Source of the DNA: Primorskyibacter flagellatus
GTDB lineage: Bacteria; Pseudomonadota; Alphaproteobacteria; Rhodobacterales; Rhodobacteraceae
Direction of reading: 5' to 3'
Assembly: GCF_900176485.1 (NCBI RefSeq)
Contig: NZ_FWYD01000006.1
Span: 1 to 64,000 of the forward strand
DNA length: 64,000 bases
In this document: positions 15,643-23,768 of the stretch, piece by piece
Position numbering within the stretch: position 1 is the stretch's first letter
Layout: every line of letters begins with the position of its first letter
Made by a program: the position numbers and the translations under genes
The notes under the pieces: generated by a model
What the model was told of the DNA's origin: nothing
The model's database searches: none
What the model saw: the letters and a program-made list of their open reading frames with translations, nothing else

Positions 15643-16764
15643 ATGAGCAAATCACTCGGAATCGGCGTTATCGGCTGCGGCAATATCTCCGCCGCCTATA
15701 TGCGCCTCGCCCCGCTTTTCGCGGGCATCGAAATGCGCGCCTGCGCTGACCTCAACGCCGACGCGGCCAAGACCCGTGCCGAAGAATACGACCTGCGGGC
15801 CGAGACCATCGAGGGGCTTCTGGCGGCGGATGACATCGACATTGTCGTCAACCTGACCGTCCCCAACGCGCATTTCGCCGTCTCCAAACAGGTGCTGGAG
15901 GCGGGCAAACACGTCTATTCGGAAAAGCCGTTCGTTTTGTCGCTGCAAGAGGGTCTGGACCTCAAGGCGATTGCCGATGCCAAGGGTCTGCGGGTCGGGT
16001 CCGCGCCCGACACGTTCATGGGCGGCGCGCATCAGCTTGCGCGTCATCTTGTGGATGCAGGTGCCGTGGGGCGCATCGTCTCGGGCACTTGTTTCGTGCA
16101 AAGTCCCGGCATGGAAATGTGGCACCCGAACCCGGATTTCTTCTTTCAACCCGGCGGCGGCCCGATCCTTGACCTCGGCCCCTATTACATCTCCAATCTC
16201 GTGCAATTGCTTGGCCCGGTGGCGCGCGTTACGGCACTGTCGTCCAGCGCCAGTGAATACCGCACCATCACGTCAGAGCCGCGCAACGGCGAGAAGATCA
16301 AGGTCGAAACGCCCACCACGATCCATGCTGTCATGCAGTTTGTCAGCGGCGCTCAGATCACCTACTGCGCCAGTTGGGACGTGTGGGAACACGGCCATTC
16401 CAACATGGAGCTTTACGGCACGACAGGCACCCTGCACGTCCCCGACCCAAATTTCTTTGGCGGCGAAGTGCGCATGACCGAGAAATCCGCCTTCGTGAAC
16501 CCGTCCGTTGATTGGGATCACCCGTTCAGCAAGGCCAATGACAACGGTCGGGCAAACTATCGCTGTGCCGGTCTGGCGGATATGGCGCAGGCCATCTTGA
16601 ACGACCGCCCGCATCGGTGCTCGGATGATTTCGCCCTGCATGTGGTGGACGTGATGACCGCAATCCTGCACTCAGGAGAGACGAAAACACTCGTTGAACT
16701 GAGCAGCACCTGCGAACGCCCCGAGGCCCTGACCCCGGACGCCGCCGCGGCGCTGCTCGCATAG
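15643..16764 (+). CDS. Gfo/Idh/MocA family oxidoreductase (first)
   Basis: NAD(P)-dependent sugar dehydrogenase family, 373 residues. Rossmann motif GVIGCGNIS at the N-terminus, the conserved EKPF (about residue 95) and the C-terminal GFO_IDH_MocA sheet. At the usual catalytic DxGxH region it has ILDLGPYYISNLVQLLG, with Tyr in place of His, a variant found in some subfamilies. The start ATG 15643 comes 14 bases after the preceding stop. It likely oxidises a ring hydroxyl of the imported sugar or glycoside; the exact position (for example C3) is inference from the pairing with the TIM-barrel gene before it. Confidence 0.9.
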   Translation: MSKSLGIGVIGCGNISAAYMRLAPLFAGIEMRACADLNADAAKTRAEEYDLRAETIEGLLAADDIDIVVNLTVPNAHFAVSKQVLEAGKHVYSEKPFVLSLQEGLDLKAIADAKGLRVGSAPDTFMGGAHQLARHLVDAGAVGRIVSGTCFVQSPGMEMWHPNPDFFFQPGGGPILDLGPYYISNLVQLLGPVARVTALSSSASEYRTITSEPRNGEKIKVETPTTIHAVMQFVSGAQITYCASWDVWEHGHSNMELYGTTGTLHVPDPNFFGGEVRMTEKSAFVNPSVDWDHPFSKANDNGRANYRCAGLADMAQAILNDRPHRCSDDFALHVVDVMTAILHSGETKTLVELSSTCERPEALTPDAAAALLA

Positions 16765-16775
16765 GAGAAACCTAT

Positions 16776-17822
16776 ATGGTCTGGACCGCGTCCGACACAA
16801 GATACGACACGATGCAATACCGCCGCTGCGGGCGCTCGGGGCTGAAGCTTCCGGCGATCTCGCTGGGGCTGTGGCACAATTTCGGCGATGACACGCCGCA
16901 TGAAACCAAGCAGGCGATCACCCGTGCAGCCTTTGATAACGGCATCACCCATTTTGATCTGGCCAACAACTACGGACCAGAACCGGGCGCGGCTGAATCC
17001 GCCTTTGGCGAGATCCTCAAGACCGATTTTGCCCCATACCGGGACGAGATGATCATTTCGTCCAAGGCCGGTTACGGCATGTGGCCGGGGCCGTATGGGG
17101 AATGGGGCAGCCGCAAATATCTGGTCGCGTCCTGCGATCAGTCGCTGAAGCGCATGGGGTTGGATTATGTCGACATCTTCTATTCCCACCGGTTCGACCC
17201 CGACACACCGCTGGAAGAGACGATGCAGGCGCTCGACTACATCGTCCGGTCTGGCCGCGCGCTATATGCGGGCATCTCAAGCTATAACGCCCAACGCTCG
17301 CGCGAAGCGGCGGCGATCCTGAAAGAACTGGGCACGCCCTGCCTGATCCACCAGCCCAGCTATTCCATGCTCAATCGCTGGGTCGAGGAGGACGGTCTGC
17401 TGGACGCGCTGGACGATCTGGGCATCGGGTCCATCGTGTTCAGCCCGCTGGCGCAAGGCATGCTGACCAAGAAATATCTGGGCGGTATTCCCGAAGGCAG
17501 CCGGGCGTCTCAGGGCAAGTCCCTGCGCGAAAATTTCCTGACTGACGAGGCGCTGGAAAATGTCCGCGCACTTAACGCCATTGCCGAAACCCGTGGTCAG
17601 ACGCTGGCTCAGATGGCGCTGGCTTGGGTGCTGCGCGGGGGCCGCGTGACCACCGCCCTGATCGGCGCGTCAAAGCCCAGTCAGGTGGTCGATTGTGTGG
17701 GCGCGGTTGGCAATCTCGACTTCACCGACGACGAGCTGGCGCGCATCGACCAGCATGCCAAGGACGCGAATATCAACCTGTGGGCGGCCTCCTCCGAAAC
17801 CGAGGGACCTTCGCGCAAATGA
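16776..17822 (+). CDS. Aldo/keto reductase, YghZ (L-glyceraldehyde 3-phosphate reductase) type
   Basis: A 348-residue NADPH-dependent aldehyde or ketone reductase. The subgroup is set by YGMWPGPYGEWGSRKYL and DYVDIFYSHRFDPDTPLEET, nearly the same as in YghZ/Gpr. The catalytic tetrad is visible: Asp and Tyr in FDLANNYG, Lys in IISSKAG, His in YSHRFD. In this operon it may reduce a keto-sugar or short sugar aldehyde produced by the neighbouring dehydrogenases (inference). It starts 11 bases after the preceding gene and overlaps the GH43 start by ATGA. Confidence 0.92.
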   Translation: MVWTASDTRYDTMQYRRCGRSGLKLPAISLGLWHNFGDDTPHETKQAITRAAFDNGITHFDLANNYGPEPGAAESAFGEILKTDFAPYRDEMIISSKAGYGMWPGPYGEWGSRKYLVASCDQSLKRMGLDYVDIFYSHRFDPDTPLEETMQALDYIVRSGRALYAGISSYNAQRSREAAAILKELGTPCLIHQPSYSMLNRWVEEDGLLDALDDLGIGSIVFSPLAQGMLTKKYLGGIPEGSRASQGKSLRENFLTDEALENVRALNAIAETRGQTLAQMALAWVLRGGRVTTALIGASKPSQVVDCVGAVGNLDFTDDELARIDQHAKDANINLWAASSETEGPSRK

Positions 17823-19414
17823 TCCGCAATCCGATCCTGCCCGGTTTCAACCCCGACCCGTCGATCTGCCGGGTGGGAGAGGAATATTTCATCGCGACAT
17901 CGACCTTCGAATGGTATCCCGGCGTGCAGATTCACAGGTCCACCGATCTGGTGAACTGGGATCTGGCATGCCGACCGCTGTCGCGCGCCTCGCAGTTGGA
18001 TATGCGCGGCAATCCTGACAGCGGCGGCATCTGGGCGCCCTGTCTCAGCTATGCTGACGGGCTGTTCTGGCTGGTCTACACGGATGTCAAACGGCTCGAT
18101 GGCAATTTCAAGGACGCCCATAACTACATCGTCACCGCCCCCACGATCGAAGGACCGTGGAGTGACCCGATCTATGTCAGCTCTCACGGGTTCGACCCGT
18201 CGCTGTTCCATGATGATGACGGACGGAAATGGTACATTGTCCTGCAATGGAACCACATTTCCAACTCGGTCGGTGGCAGTCCGAAACATCCCGCCTTCGA
18301 TGGCATCCTGTTGCAGGAATGGACGCCCGCAGGCGGCTTGCAGGGCGCGATCCGCAAGATCTATTCCGGTAGCCCGCACGGGCTGACTGAAGGTCCGCAT
18401 CTCTACAAGCGCGACGGCTGGTACTATCTGACCGTGGCCGAGGGCGGCACGGGCTATGGACATGCGGTTACGATGGCCCGGTCGCGGCAGATCGAAGGAC
18501 CATATGAAACTCACCCTGACACGCACCTGATTACATCGAAAGATCACCCGGACTGGCCGATACAGCGCGCCGGCCACGGCCAGATCGTGGAGACGCCGGA
18601 TGGACAGGTTTATCACACGCATTTGTGCTCGCGCCCTTTGCCGGGCAGGTTTTCTCCGCTTGGTCGGGAAACCGGCATTCAGAAATGCGAATGGCGTGAT
18701 GATGGCTGGCTGTATCTGGCGGACGGCGGCCCGCTGCCGCAGGTCGAGGTCACGCCGCCAGCACCCGCCACGCGCCGCGCTTCAGTATCTGTGGAACGGC
18801 GCTTTGAGGGCACAGAACTGCCGCCTGAATTCCAGTGGCTTCGCACACCGGAAGCTGAACGTATCTTCGCACTCACCGGTACCGCGTTGCGCCTGATCGG
18901 GCGCGAGAGCATTGGAAGCTGGTTCGAACAGGCCTTGGTCGCGCGGCGGCAGGAGCATCTGCACTACCGGGCGGAAACCACGCTGACAGAGTTCACACCG
19001 ACCACCTATCAACAGGCCGCAGGGCTGACGACGTATTACAACCGGCACAAGTTTCACTTTGCCTGCGTTACGCATGTCGCAAACGAAGGCCGCTGCCTGA
19101 CGCTGATGTCCTGTGCGGGGGACTGGCCTGACGGACGTCTCAGCTTTCCGACTGATCCGGTCCCGCTGAAGGATGGCCCGGTGGAACTGGCGGTCGATGT
19201 CGCCGGTGCCACACAGCAATTTGCGTATCGTCAGGGCGGCGACTGGCAAGCCTTCGGGCCGGAACTGGACGCCAGTGTCATCTCTGACGAGGGCGGTCGC
19301 GGTGAGCATGGGTCTTTCACCGGCGCATTTGTCGGCATGGCGGCGTTTGACATAACCGGGCAGGGCAAGACTGCCGATTTTGCCCGCTTCAGCTATGTTC
19401 CGGGGGATACGTGA
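17819..19414 (+). CDS. Glycoside hydrolase family 43, beta-xylosidase-like
   Basis: A 531-residue glycosidase. The five-bladed propeller (about 1-300) shows the three GH43 acids: general base Asp in FNPDPSICRV, the pKa-tuning Asp in GFDPSLFHDDDG, and general acid Glu in LTEGPHLYKRDGWYYL. A C-terminal beta-sandwich (about 320-525, with FEGTELPPEFQWLRTP) is the domain found in XynB-type xylosidases. No signal peptide, so it acts in the cytoplasm on imported oligosaccharides. The start at 17819 overlaps the reductase stop (ATGA). Xyloside or arabinoside substrates fit the family. Confidence 0.93.
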   Translation: MIRNPILPGFNPDPSICRVGEEYFIATSTFEWYPGVQIHRSTDLVNWDLACRPLSRASQLDMRGNPDSGGIWAPCLSYADGLFWLVYTDVKRLDGNFKDAHNYIVTAPTIEGPWSDPIYVSSHGFDPSLFHDDDGRKWYIVLQWNHISNSVGGSPKHPAFDGILLQEWTPAGGLQGAIRKIYSGSPHGLTEGPHLYKRDGWYYLTVAEGGTGYGHAVTMARSRQIEGPYETHPDTHLITSKDHPDWPIQRAGHGQIVETPDGQVYHTHLCSRPLPGRFSPLGRETGIQKCEWRDDGWLYLADGGPLPQVEVTPPAPATRRASVSVERRFEGTELPPEFQWLRTPEAERIFALTGTALRLIGRESIGSWFEQALVARRQEHLHYRAETTLTEFTPTTYQQAAGLTTYYNRHKFHFACVTHVANEGRCLTLMSCAGDWPDGRLSFPTDPVPLKDGPVELAVDVAGATQQFAYRQGGDWQAFGPELDASVISDEGGRGEHGSFTGAFVGMAAFDITGQGKTADFARFSYVPGDT

Positions 19415-20238
19415 TGGTGTCCTATCTGGAGATATTCGATCTGGCGACGGGCGACAGCAGCACACTGTTCAAGACCGCTCGCCACATCGAGGCACCGAAC
19501 TGGACACCCAGCGGCGCGGACCTGATCGTAAACGGCGATGGGAAACTGTTTCGCGTGCCCATTCATGCGCCCGACCTTCTGATGATCGACACAGGTTTGC
19601 ACGCTTCGCTGAACAACGATCATGGCATTTCACCCGACGGCCAGACGCTGGTGATCTGCGACAAGACCCTGACGCCGCATTCCTGCATCTATACCATGCC
19701 CGCTGGCGGTGGTTTGCCCACGCGCATTACCGACAAGACGCCATCGTGGTGGCATGGCTGGTCGCCGGCCGGAGAGCGGCTTGCCTATACGGTCGTGCGC
19801 GACGGAGAGTTCGGGATCGCGACGATTCCCGTCAGTGGTGGCAGCGAAGCGTTGCTTATTCGCAGTCCGCACCATTATGACGGGCCGGACTATACGCCCG
19901 ACGGACAGTGGATCTGGTTCAACTCCGATCGCGGTGGCAGCATGGATTTGTGGCGGATGCGGATTGACGGGACGGAGCCGGAGCAAATGACCGATGACGC
20001 GGCGGTCAACTGGTTCCCGCATCCCTCGCCGGACGGCGGCCATGTCCTGTACCTTGCCTATCCCGAAGGAACCGAAGGTCATCCGCCGGACCGCGAGGTC
20101 TCGTTGCGGTTGATCGATCTCGACAGTAGGAAAACCTGCATTCTTACAACACTTTGGGGCGGCCAAGGCACGCTGAACGTGCCCTGCTGGTCGCCCGACA
20201 GCCAGCGTTTTGCCTATATGCGCTACGCGCGCCCGTGA
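19414..20238 (+). CDS. TolB-like beta-propeller protein (PD40 repeats), cytoplasmic
   Basis: A 274-residue protein with about five PD40/WD40-like repeats (WTPSGADLIVNG, GISPDGQTLVICD, WSPAGERLAYTV, YTPDGQWIWFNSDRGG, WSPDSQRFAYMRY). No signal peptide, unlike TolB. Related proteins include oligogalacturonide-lyase-like and dipeptidyl-peptidase propellers, but no catalytic site was recognised. Start at ATG 19414 (TGATG overlap with the GH43 stop; an upstream GTG at 19411 is possible). Its place inside the sugar operon suggests binding or processing of the same carbohydrate (inference). Confidence 0.8.
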   Translation: MVSYLEIFDLATGDSSTLFKTARHIEAPNWTPSGADLIVNGDGKLFRVPIHAPDLLMIDTGLHASLNNDHGISPDGQTLVICDKTLTPHSCIYTMPAGGGLPTRITDKTPSWWHGWSPAGERLAYTVVRDGEFGIATIPVSGGSEALLIRSPHHYDGPDYTPDGQWIWFNSDRGGSMDLWRMRIDGTEPEQMTDDAAVNWFPHPSPDGGHVLYLAYPEGTEGHPPDREVSLRLIDLDSRKTCILTTLWGGQGTLNVPCWSPDSQRFAYMRYARP

Positions 20239-20258
20239 CCAAATCCGGAGGATCCGAT

Positions 20259-21317
20259 ATGCCGACGACGATGAAAGGCCCCGCGCTGTTTCTTGCCCAG
20301 TTCGCAGGCGACGCAGCCCCGTATAACAGCCTTGAAGCGATCACCAAATGGGCCGCCGGTCTGGGCTACAAAGGTGTCCAGATCCCCACTTTTGACGCGC
20401 GACTCTTTGATCTGGACAAAGCCGCCGACAGCCAGACCTATTGCGACGAGGTCAAGGGCATCTGCGCCGATGCGGGTGTCGAGATCACCGAACTTTCGAC
20501 CCATTTGCAGGGCCAGCTTGTCGCGGTGAACCCCGCCTATGACGATGTGTTTGACGCCTTCGCGCCTGCGTCGGTTCATGGCAATCCGCAGGCCCGACAG
20601 GAATGGGCGGTGAATCAGGTGACCAAGACGGCCAAGGTCAGCCGGACGCTTGGCCTTGATGCGTCCGTCAGCTTCACCGGATCGCTGGCCTTTCCGTTCC
20701 TGTACCCATGGCCGCAGCGCCCCGAAGGCTTGATCGACGAGGCCTTTGCCGAGCTTGCCCGCCGCTGGAAGCCGATCCTGGAGGTCTACGACGAAAACGG
20801 CGTCGATATCGGCTACGAGATCCATCCCGGCGAAGACGTGTTCGACGGTGCCACATACGAGATGTTCCTGGATGCGCTGGACGGTCATACCCGTGCGCGG
20901 ATCAACTACGATCCCTCGCATTTCCTGCTGCAACAGATGGATTATCTTGCCTTCATCGACATCTACCACGAACGCATCTGTGCCTATCACGTCAAGGATG
21001 CGGAGTTTAACCCCGATGGCCGTCAGGGGGTCTATTCCGGTTATCAGCCCTGGGTGAACCGGGCCGGACGGTTCCGCAGCCTTGGCGACGGGCAGGTGGA
21101 TTTCTCGGGCATCTTCTCGAAACTCGCGCAATATGGCTATGACAGCTGGGCGGTGCTGGAATGGGAATGCTGCCTGAAAAGCCCCGAACAGGGGGCCGCC
21201 GAGGGCGCGCCGTTCATCGCGCACCACATCATCGAGACCACGGACAAGGCGTTCGACGATTTCGCAGGCAGCGAAACCGACAGGGGCGCCATCCGCAAGA
21301 TGCTGGGGATCGAATGA
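20259..21317 (+). CDS. Sugar phosphate isomerase/epimerase-like TIM-barrel protein (second)
   Basis: A 352-residue TIM-barrel of the xylose-isomerase-like superfamily, about 100 residues longer than the first. Metal-site strands: YEIHPGED, INYDPSHFLLQQMD, AYHVKDAEF, and a late VLEWECCLK. A loop YSGYQPWVNRAGRFRSLGDGQVDF is characteristic of a subgroup that is often next to Gfo/Idh genes. ATG 20259 has a strong GGAGGAT site. It overlaps the second Gfo/Idh gene by ATGA, so the two are made together and probably act on the same intermediate. Confidence 0.87.
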   Translation: MPTTMKGPALFLAQFAGDAAPYNSLEAITKWAAGLGYKGVQIPTFDARLFDLDKAADSQTYCDEVKGICADAGVEITELSTHLQGQLVAVNPAYDDVFDAFAPASVHGNPQARQEWAVNQVTKTAKVSRTLGLDASVSFTGSLAFPFLYPWPQRPEGLIDEAFAELARRWKPILEVYDENGVDIGYEIHPGEDVFDGATYEMFLDALDGHTRARINYDPSHFLLQQMDYLAFIDIYHERICAYHVKDAEFNPDGRQGVYSGYQPWVNRAGRFRSLGDGQVDFSGIFSKLAQYGYDSWAVLEWECCLKSPEQGAAEGAPFIAHHIIETTDKAFDDFAGSETDRGAIRKMLGIE

Positions 21318-22450
21318 TGGAACGGTTGCGATTGGGCATGGTCGGCGGCGGGCAGGGGGCCTTTATCGGAGGCGTGCACCGCATCGCCGCGCGGATCGAC
21401 GGACAGTGGGAATTGGTCGCAGGTGCGCTAAGCTCTGACGAGGAACGCGCCGCGGCCTCTGCGGCGGAACTGGGCATCGCGGCAGATCGCAGCTATGCCG
21501 ATTTTGCCGAGATGGCCAAAGCCGAAGCGGCGCGCGAAGACGGCATTGACGCCGTTGCCATCGTCACCCCCAACCACATGCATGCCGCGCCCGCCGTGGC
21601 CTTCCTGCGGGCGGGCATCCATGTGATTTGCGACAAGCCACTGGCCGCGACGCCCGAACAGGCGGCAGAGATCGCCAGGGTCGTCCGCGAGACCGGTCGG
21701 CAGTTCATCCTGACGCATAACTACACCGCCTATCCGCTGATCCGGCAGGCGCAAGCCATGGTAGCGGCAGGAGATCTGGGCGAGATCCGCGTTGTTCAGG
21801 TGGAATATGCGCAGGACTGGTTGACCGAACCCGCCAGCAACAAGCAAGGCGACTGGCGCACCGATCCGGCACGCTCTGGCGCGGGGGGCTGTGTGGGCGA
21901 TATCGGAACCCATGCGTTCAACCTTGTCAGCTTTGTCACCGGGCTGAAAACCACGTCGCTGGCGGCGGATCTGGACGCATTCGTGCCGGACCGGCAGGTT
22001 GATGACAACGTGCATGTCATGCTGCGGTTCGACGGGGGCGCGAAGGGGATGCTTTGGGCCAGTCAGGTCGCCGTCGGTAATGAAAACGCCCTGCGCCTGC
22101 GTGTACATGGCACAAAAGGCGGGCTGGAATGGGCGCAGGAAAACCCCAACCAGATGACGTTCACCCGGTTTGGTGAGCCAAAGCAGATCCTGACCCGTGG
22201 CGGCGCTGGCGCGAACGAGGCCGGGCTGCGCACCACCCGCATTCCGCCGGGCCACCCCGAAGGCTATCTCGAAGGCTTTGCCACGCTGTATTCCGAGGCC
22301 GCGCACCTGATCCGCCACGCCGATTCCGGCACGCCATTGCCCGTAGGGGTGCATGCCCCGACGATCAAGGACGGGCTGGACGGCATGCGCTTTATCTCGG
22401 CCTGTATTGCCTCGTCCAAGGCCGATGCGGCGTGGACGGCGTTGGACTGA
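21314..22450 (+). CDS. Gfo/Idh/MocA family oxidoreductase (second)
   Basis: A 378-residue NAD(P)-dependent dehydrogenase. Rossmann motif GMVGGGQGAFIGGVHR (the glycine-rich variant common in sugar 3-dehydrogenases), CDKPLA, and the catalytic stretch GGCVGDIGTHAFNL with the usual Asp and His. The C-terminus fits members of about 380 residues. Start ATG 21314 overlaps the upstream stop; a second ATG follows at once. Last gene of the operon. Unlike the first Gfo/Idh gene it keeps the catalytic His, so the two probably do different steps. Confidence 0.92.
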   Translation: MMERLRLGMVGGGQGAFIGGVHRIAARIDGQWELVAGALSSDEERAAASAAELGIAADRSYADFAEMAKAEAAREDGIDAVAIVTPNHMHAAPAVAFLRAGIHVICDKPLAATPEQAAEIARVVRETGRQFILTHNYTAYPLIRQAQAMVAAGDLGEIRVVQVEYAQDWLTEPASNKQGDWRTDPARSGAGGCVGDIGTHAFNLVSFVTGLKTTSLAADLDAFVPDRQVDDNVHVMLRFDGGAKGMLWASQVAVGNENALRLRVHGTKGGLEWAQENPNQMTFTRFGEPKQILTRGGAGANEAGLRTTRIPPGHPEGYLEGFATLYSEAAHLIRHADSGTPLPVGVHAPTIKDGLDGMRFISACIASSKADAAWTALD

Positions 22451-22491
22451 ACGTACGGACCGGTTAGGCAAATCATCCGATTGCAAATCCG

Positions 22492-22517
22492 CGCGGCGTG
22501 GACAAGACTGCGCCGCG
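22492..22517. terminator. GC-rich hairpin after the sugar operon
   Basis: CGCGGCG (22492-22498) pairs with CGCCGCG (22511-22517) around a 12-base loop. There is no T run, so it may be a weak or factor-dependent terminator, and it lies close to the yhaO-type start. Confidence 0.35.
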
Positions 22518-22529
22518 AAAGAGGCCAGC

Positions 22530-23768
22530 GTGATCAAGCTTTTACATACTGCCGACATACATCTCGACTCGCCGCTGAAATCGCTTGCGCTGCGCGATCC
22601 GGATCTGCGCGACCGGGTGCAGGCCGCCACGCGCGGCGCCTTCACCTGCATCGTCGATACGGCGCTGGACGAAGACGTGGCGGGGCTGTTGATCGCTGGG
22701 GACCTGTATGACGGGGCCGCCCGCAGTGCCCGGACGGCGGCGTTTCTGACCACACAGTTGGATCGGCTGCGGGCTGCTTGCATCCCTGTCTTCCTGATCA
22801 AGGGCAATCACGACGCCGAAAACCCTATCACCGGTGAAGTTGCGCTGCCCGATAACGTCCATGTCTTCAGCGGGCGCGGTGGTGCGGTGCAACTGGGCGC
22901 GCATGACATCTGGATCCACGGTGTCAGCTTCAGCGGCCGTCACGCGCCCGACAGTTTGCTGCCGAAATTCGCGCCTCCGGTCGCGGGCGCGGTCAATATC
23001 GCTTTGCTGCACAGTTCGCTGGCCGGTGCGGCGGGGCATGACACCTACGCGCCCTGTACCGTGGCAGAGCTTGGCGCGATGGAGTTCGATTACTGGGCGC
23101 TTGGCCATATCCACAAACGGCAGATCCATTCTCAGGCACCGTGGATCGTCATGCCCGGCACGCCTCAGGGCCGCGATATAGGGGAACCCGGCCCGCAAAG
23201 TGCGACGCTGCTGTCTATCGAGGGTAGCCAGATCAGCGTTTCCGACTGTCACACCAGTCAGGTCGAGTTTTTGCCCGTGGAGGTGGATGTCACGGATTGC
23301 GAGGACGAGGATGCGCTGCGTGACCACCTGCGCAAGACCATTCAGCAATGCGCGGCGTCGCTGCAATCTGATGCCGCCATTCTGCGTTTGCGCCTCACCG
23401 GAGGATTGGCCCGGCGCTGGCAGATCGACCGTGACCGCGACACCTGGGCAGAGACTGTCAGCGGCATGGCGCGCGAAACCGGATGCCTCTGGGTCGAAAA
23501 GCTGGAGATTGCCCTTACCGATCCCGACGGACCACGCATTGACAGCAGCGCCACCGCCGAATTGTCCGCGCTGATGCAGGCCATACGGACCGAACCCGGA
23601 TATGCAGCACAGATCGAGGCGCAACTGGCAGAGATCCTGTCCGATCTGCCCGCCCATATCCGGGCTGCCCTGATCCCCGACGAGGCCGCCGCAACCACGC
23701 TTGCACAGCGCTTGGCCGAGACGGGCGCGCATCATGTGACAGCGCTGATGAAAGGGGCGTCGGAATGA
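22530..23768 (+). CDS. DNA repair exonuclease, SbcD-like (YhaO family)
   Basis: A 412-residue calcineurin-like phosphoesterase. Metal motifs in order: TADIHLDSPL, AGDLYDGAARS, IKGNHDAENP, LLHSSLAG, ALGHIHKRQ. This is the Mre11/SbcD nuclease pattern, and the long C-terminal region matches the YhaO subgroup. It begins with GTG at 22530, supported by a GAAAGAGG site; the frame is open further upstream. Its stop overlaps the start of the giant ATPase gene by ATGA, as in yhaO-yhaN of firmicutes, so the two form an SbcCD-like complex that processes DNA ends (family inference). Confidence 0.9.
   Translation: MIKLLHTADIHLDSPLKSLALRDPDLRDRVQAATRGAFTCIVDTALDEDVAGLLIAGDLYDGAARSARTAAFLTTQLDRLRAACIPVFLIKGNHDAENPITGEVALPDNVHVFSGRGGAVQLGAHDIWIHGVSFSGRHAPDSLLPKFAPPVAGAVNIALLHSSLAGAAGHDTYAPCTVAELGAMEFDYWALGHIHKRQIHSQAPWIVMPGTPQGRDIGEPGPQSATLLSIEGSQISVSDCHTSQVEFLPVEVDVTDCEDEDALRDHLRKTIQQCAASLQSDAAILRLRLTGGLARRWQIDRDRDTWAETVSGMARETGCLWVEKLEIALTDPDGPRIDSSATAELSALMQAIRTEPGYAAQIEAQLAEILSDLPAHIRAALIPDEAAATTLAQRLAETGAHHVTALMKGASE

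Noticed and set aside
22473-22492. Bases GATTGCAAATCCG match the anticodon arm of tRNA-Cys at 9104-9177, next to the end of the sugar operon
   Set aside because: The left half of the anticodon stem does not pair (TCCGA opposite TCCGC) and the acceptor and T arms are missing. A 13-base match can arise by chance in a window this size, so it is neither a tRNA nor a sound attachment site.
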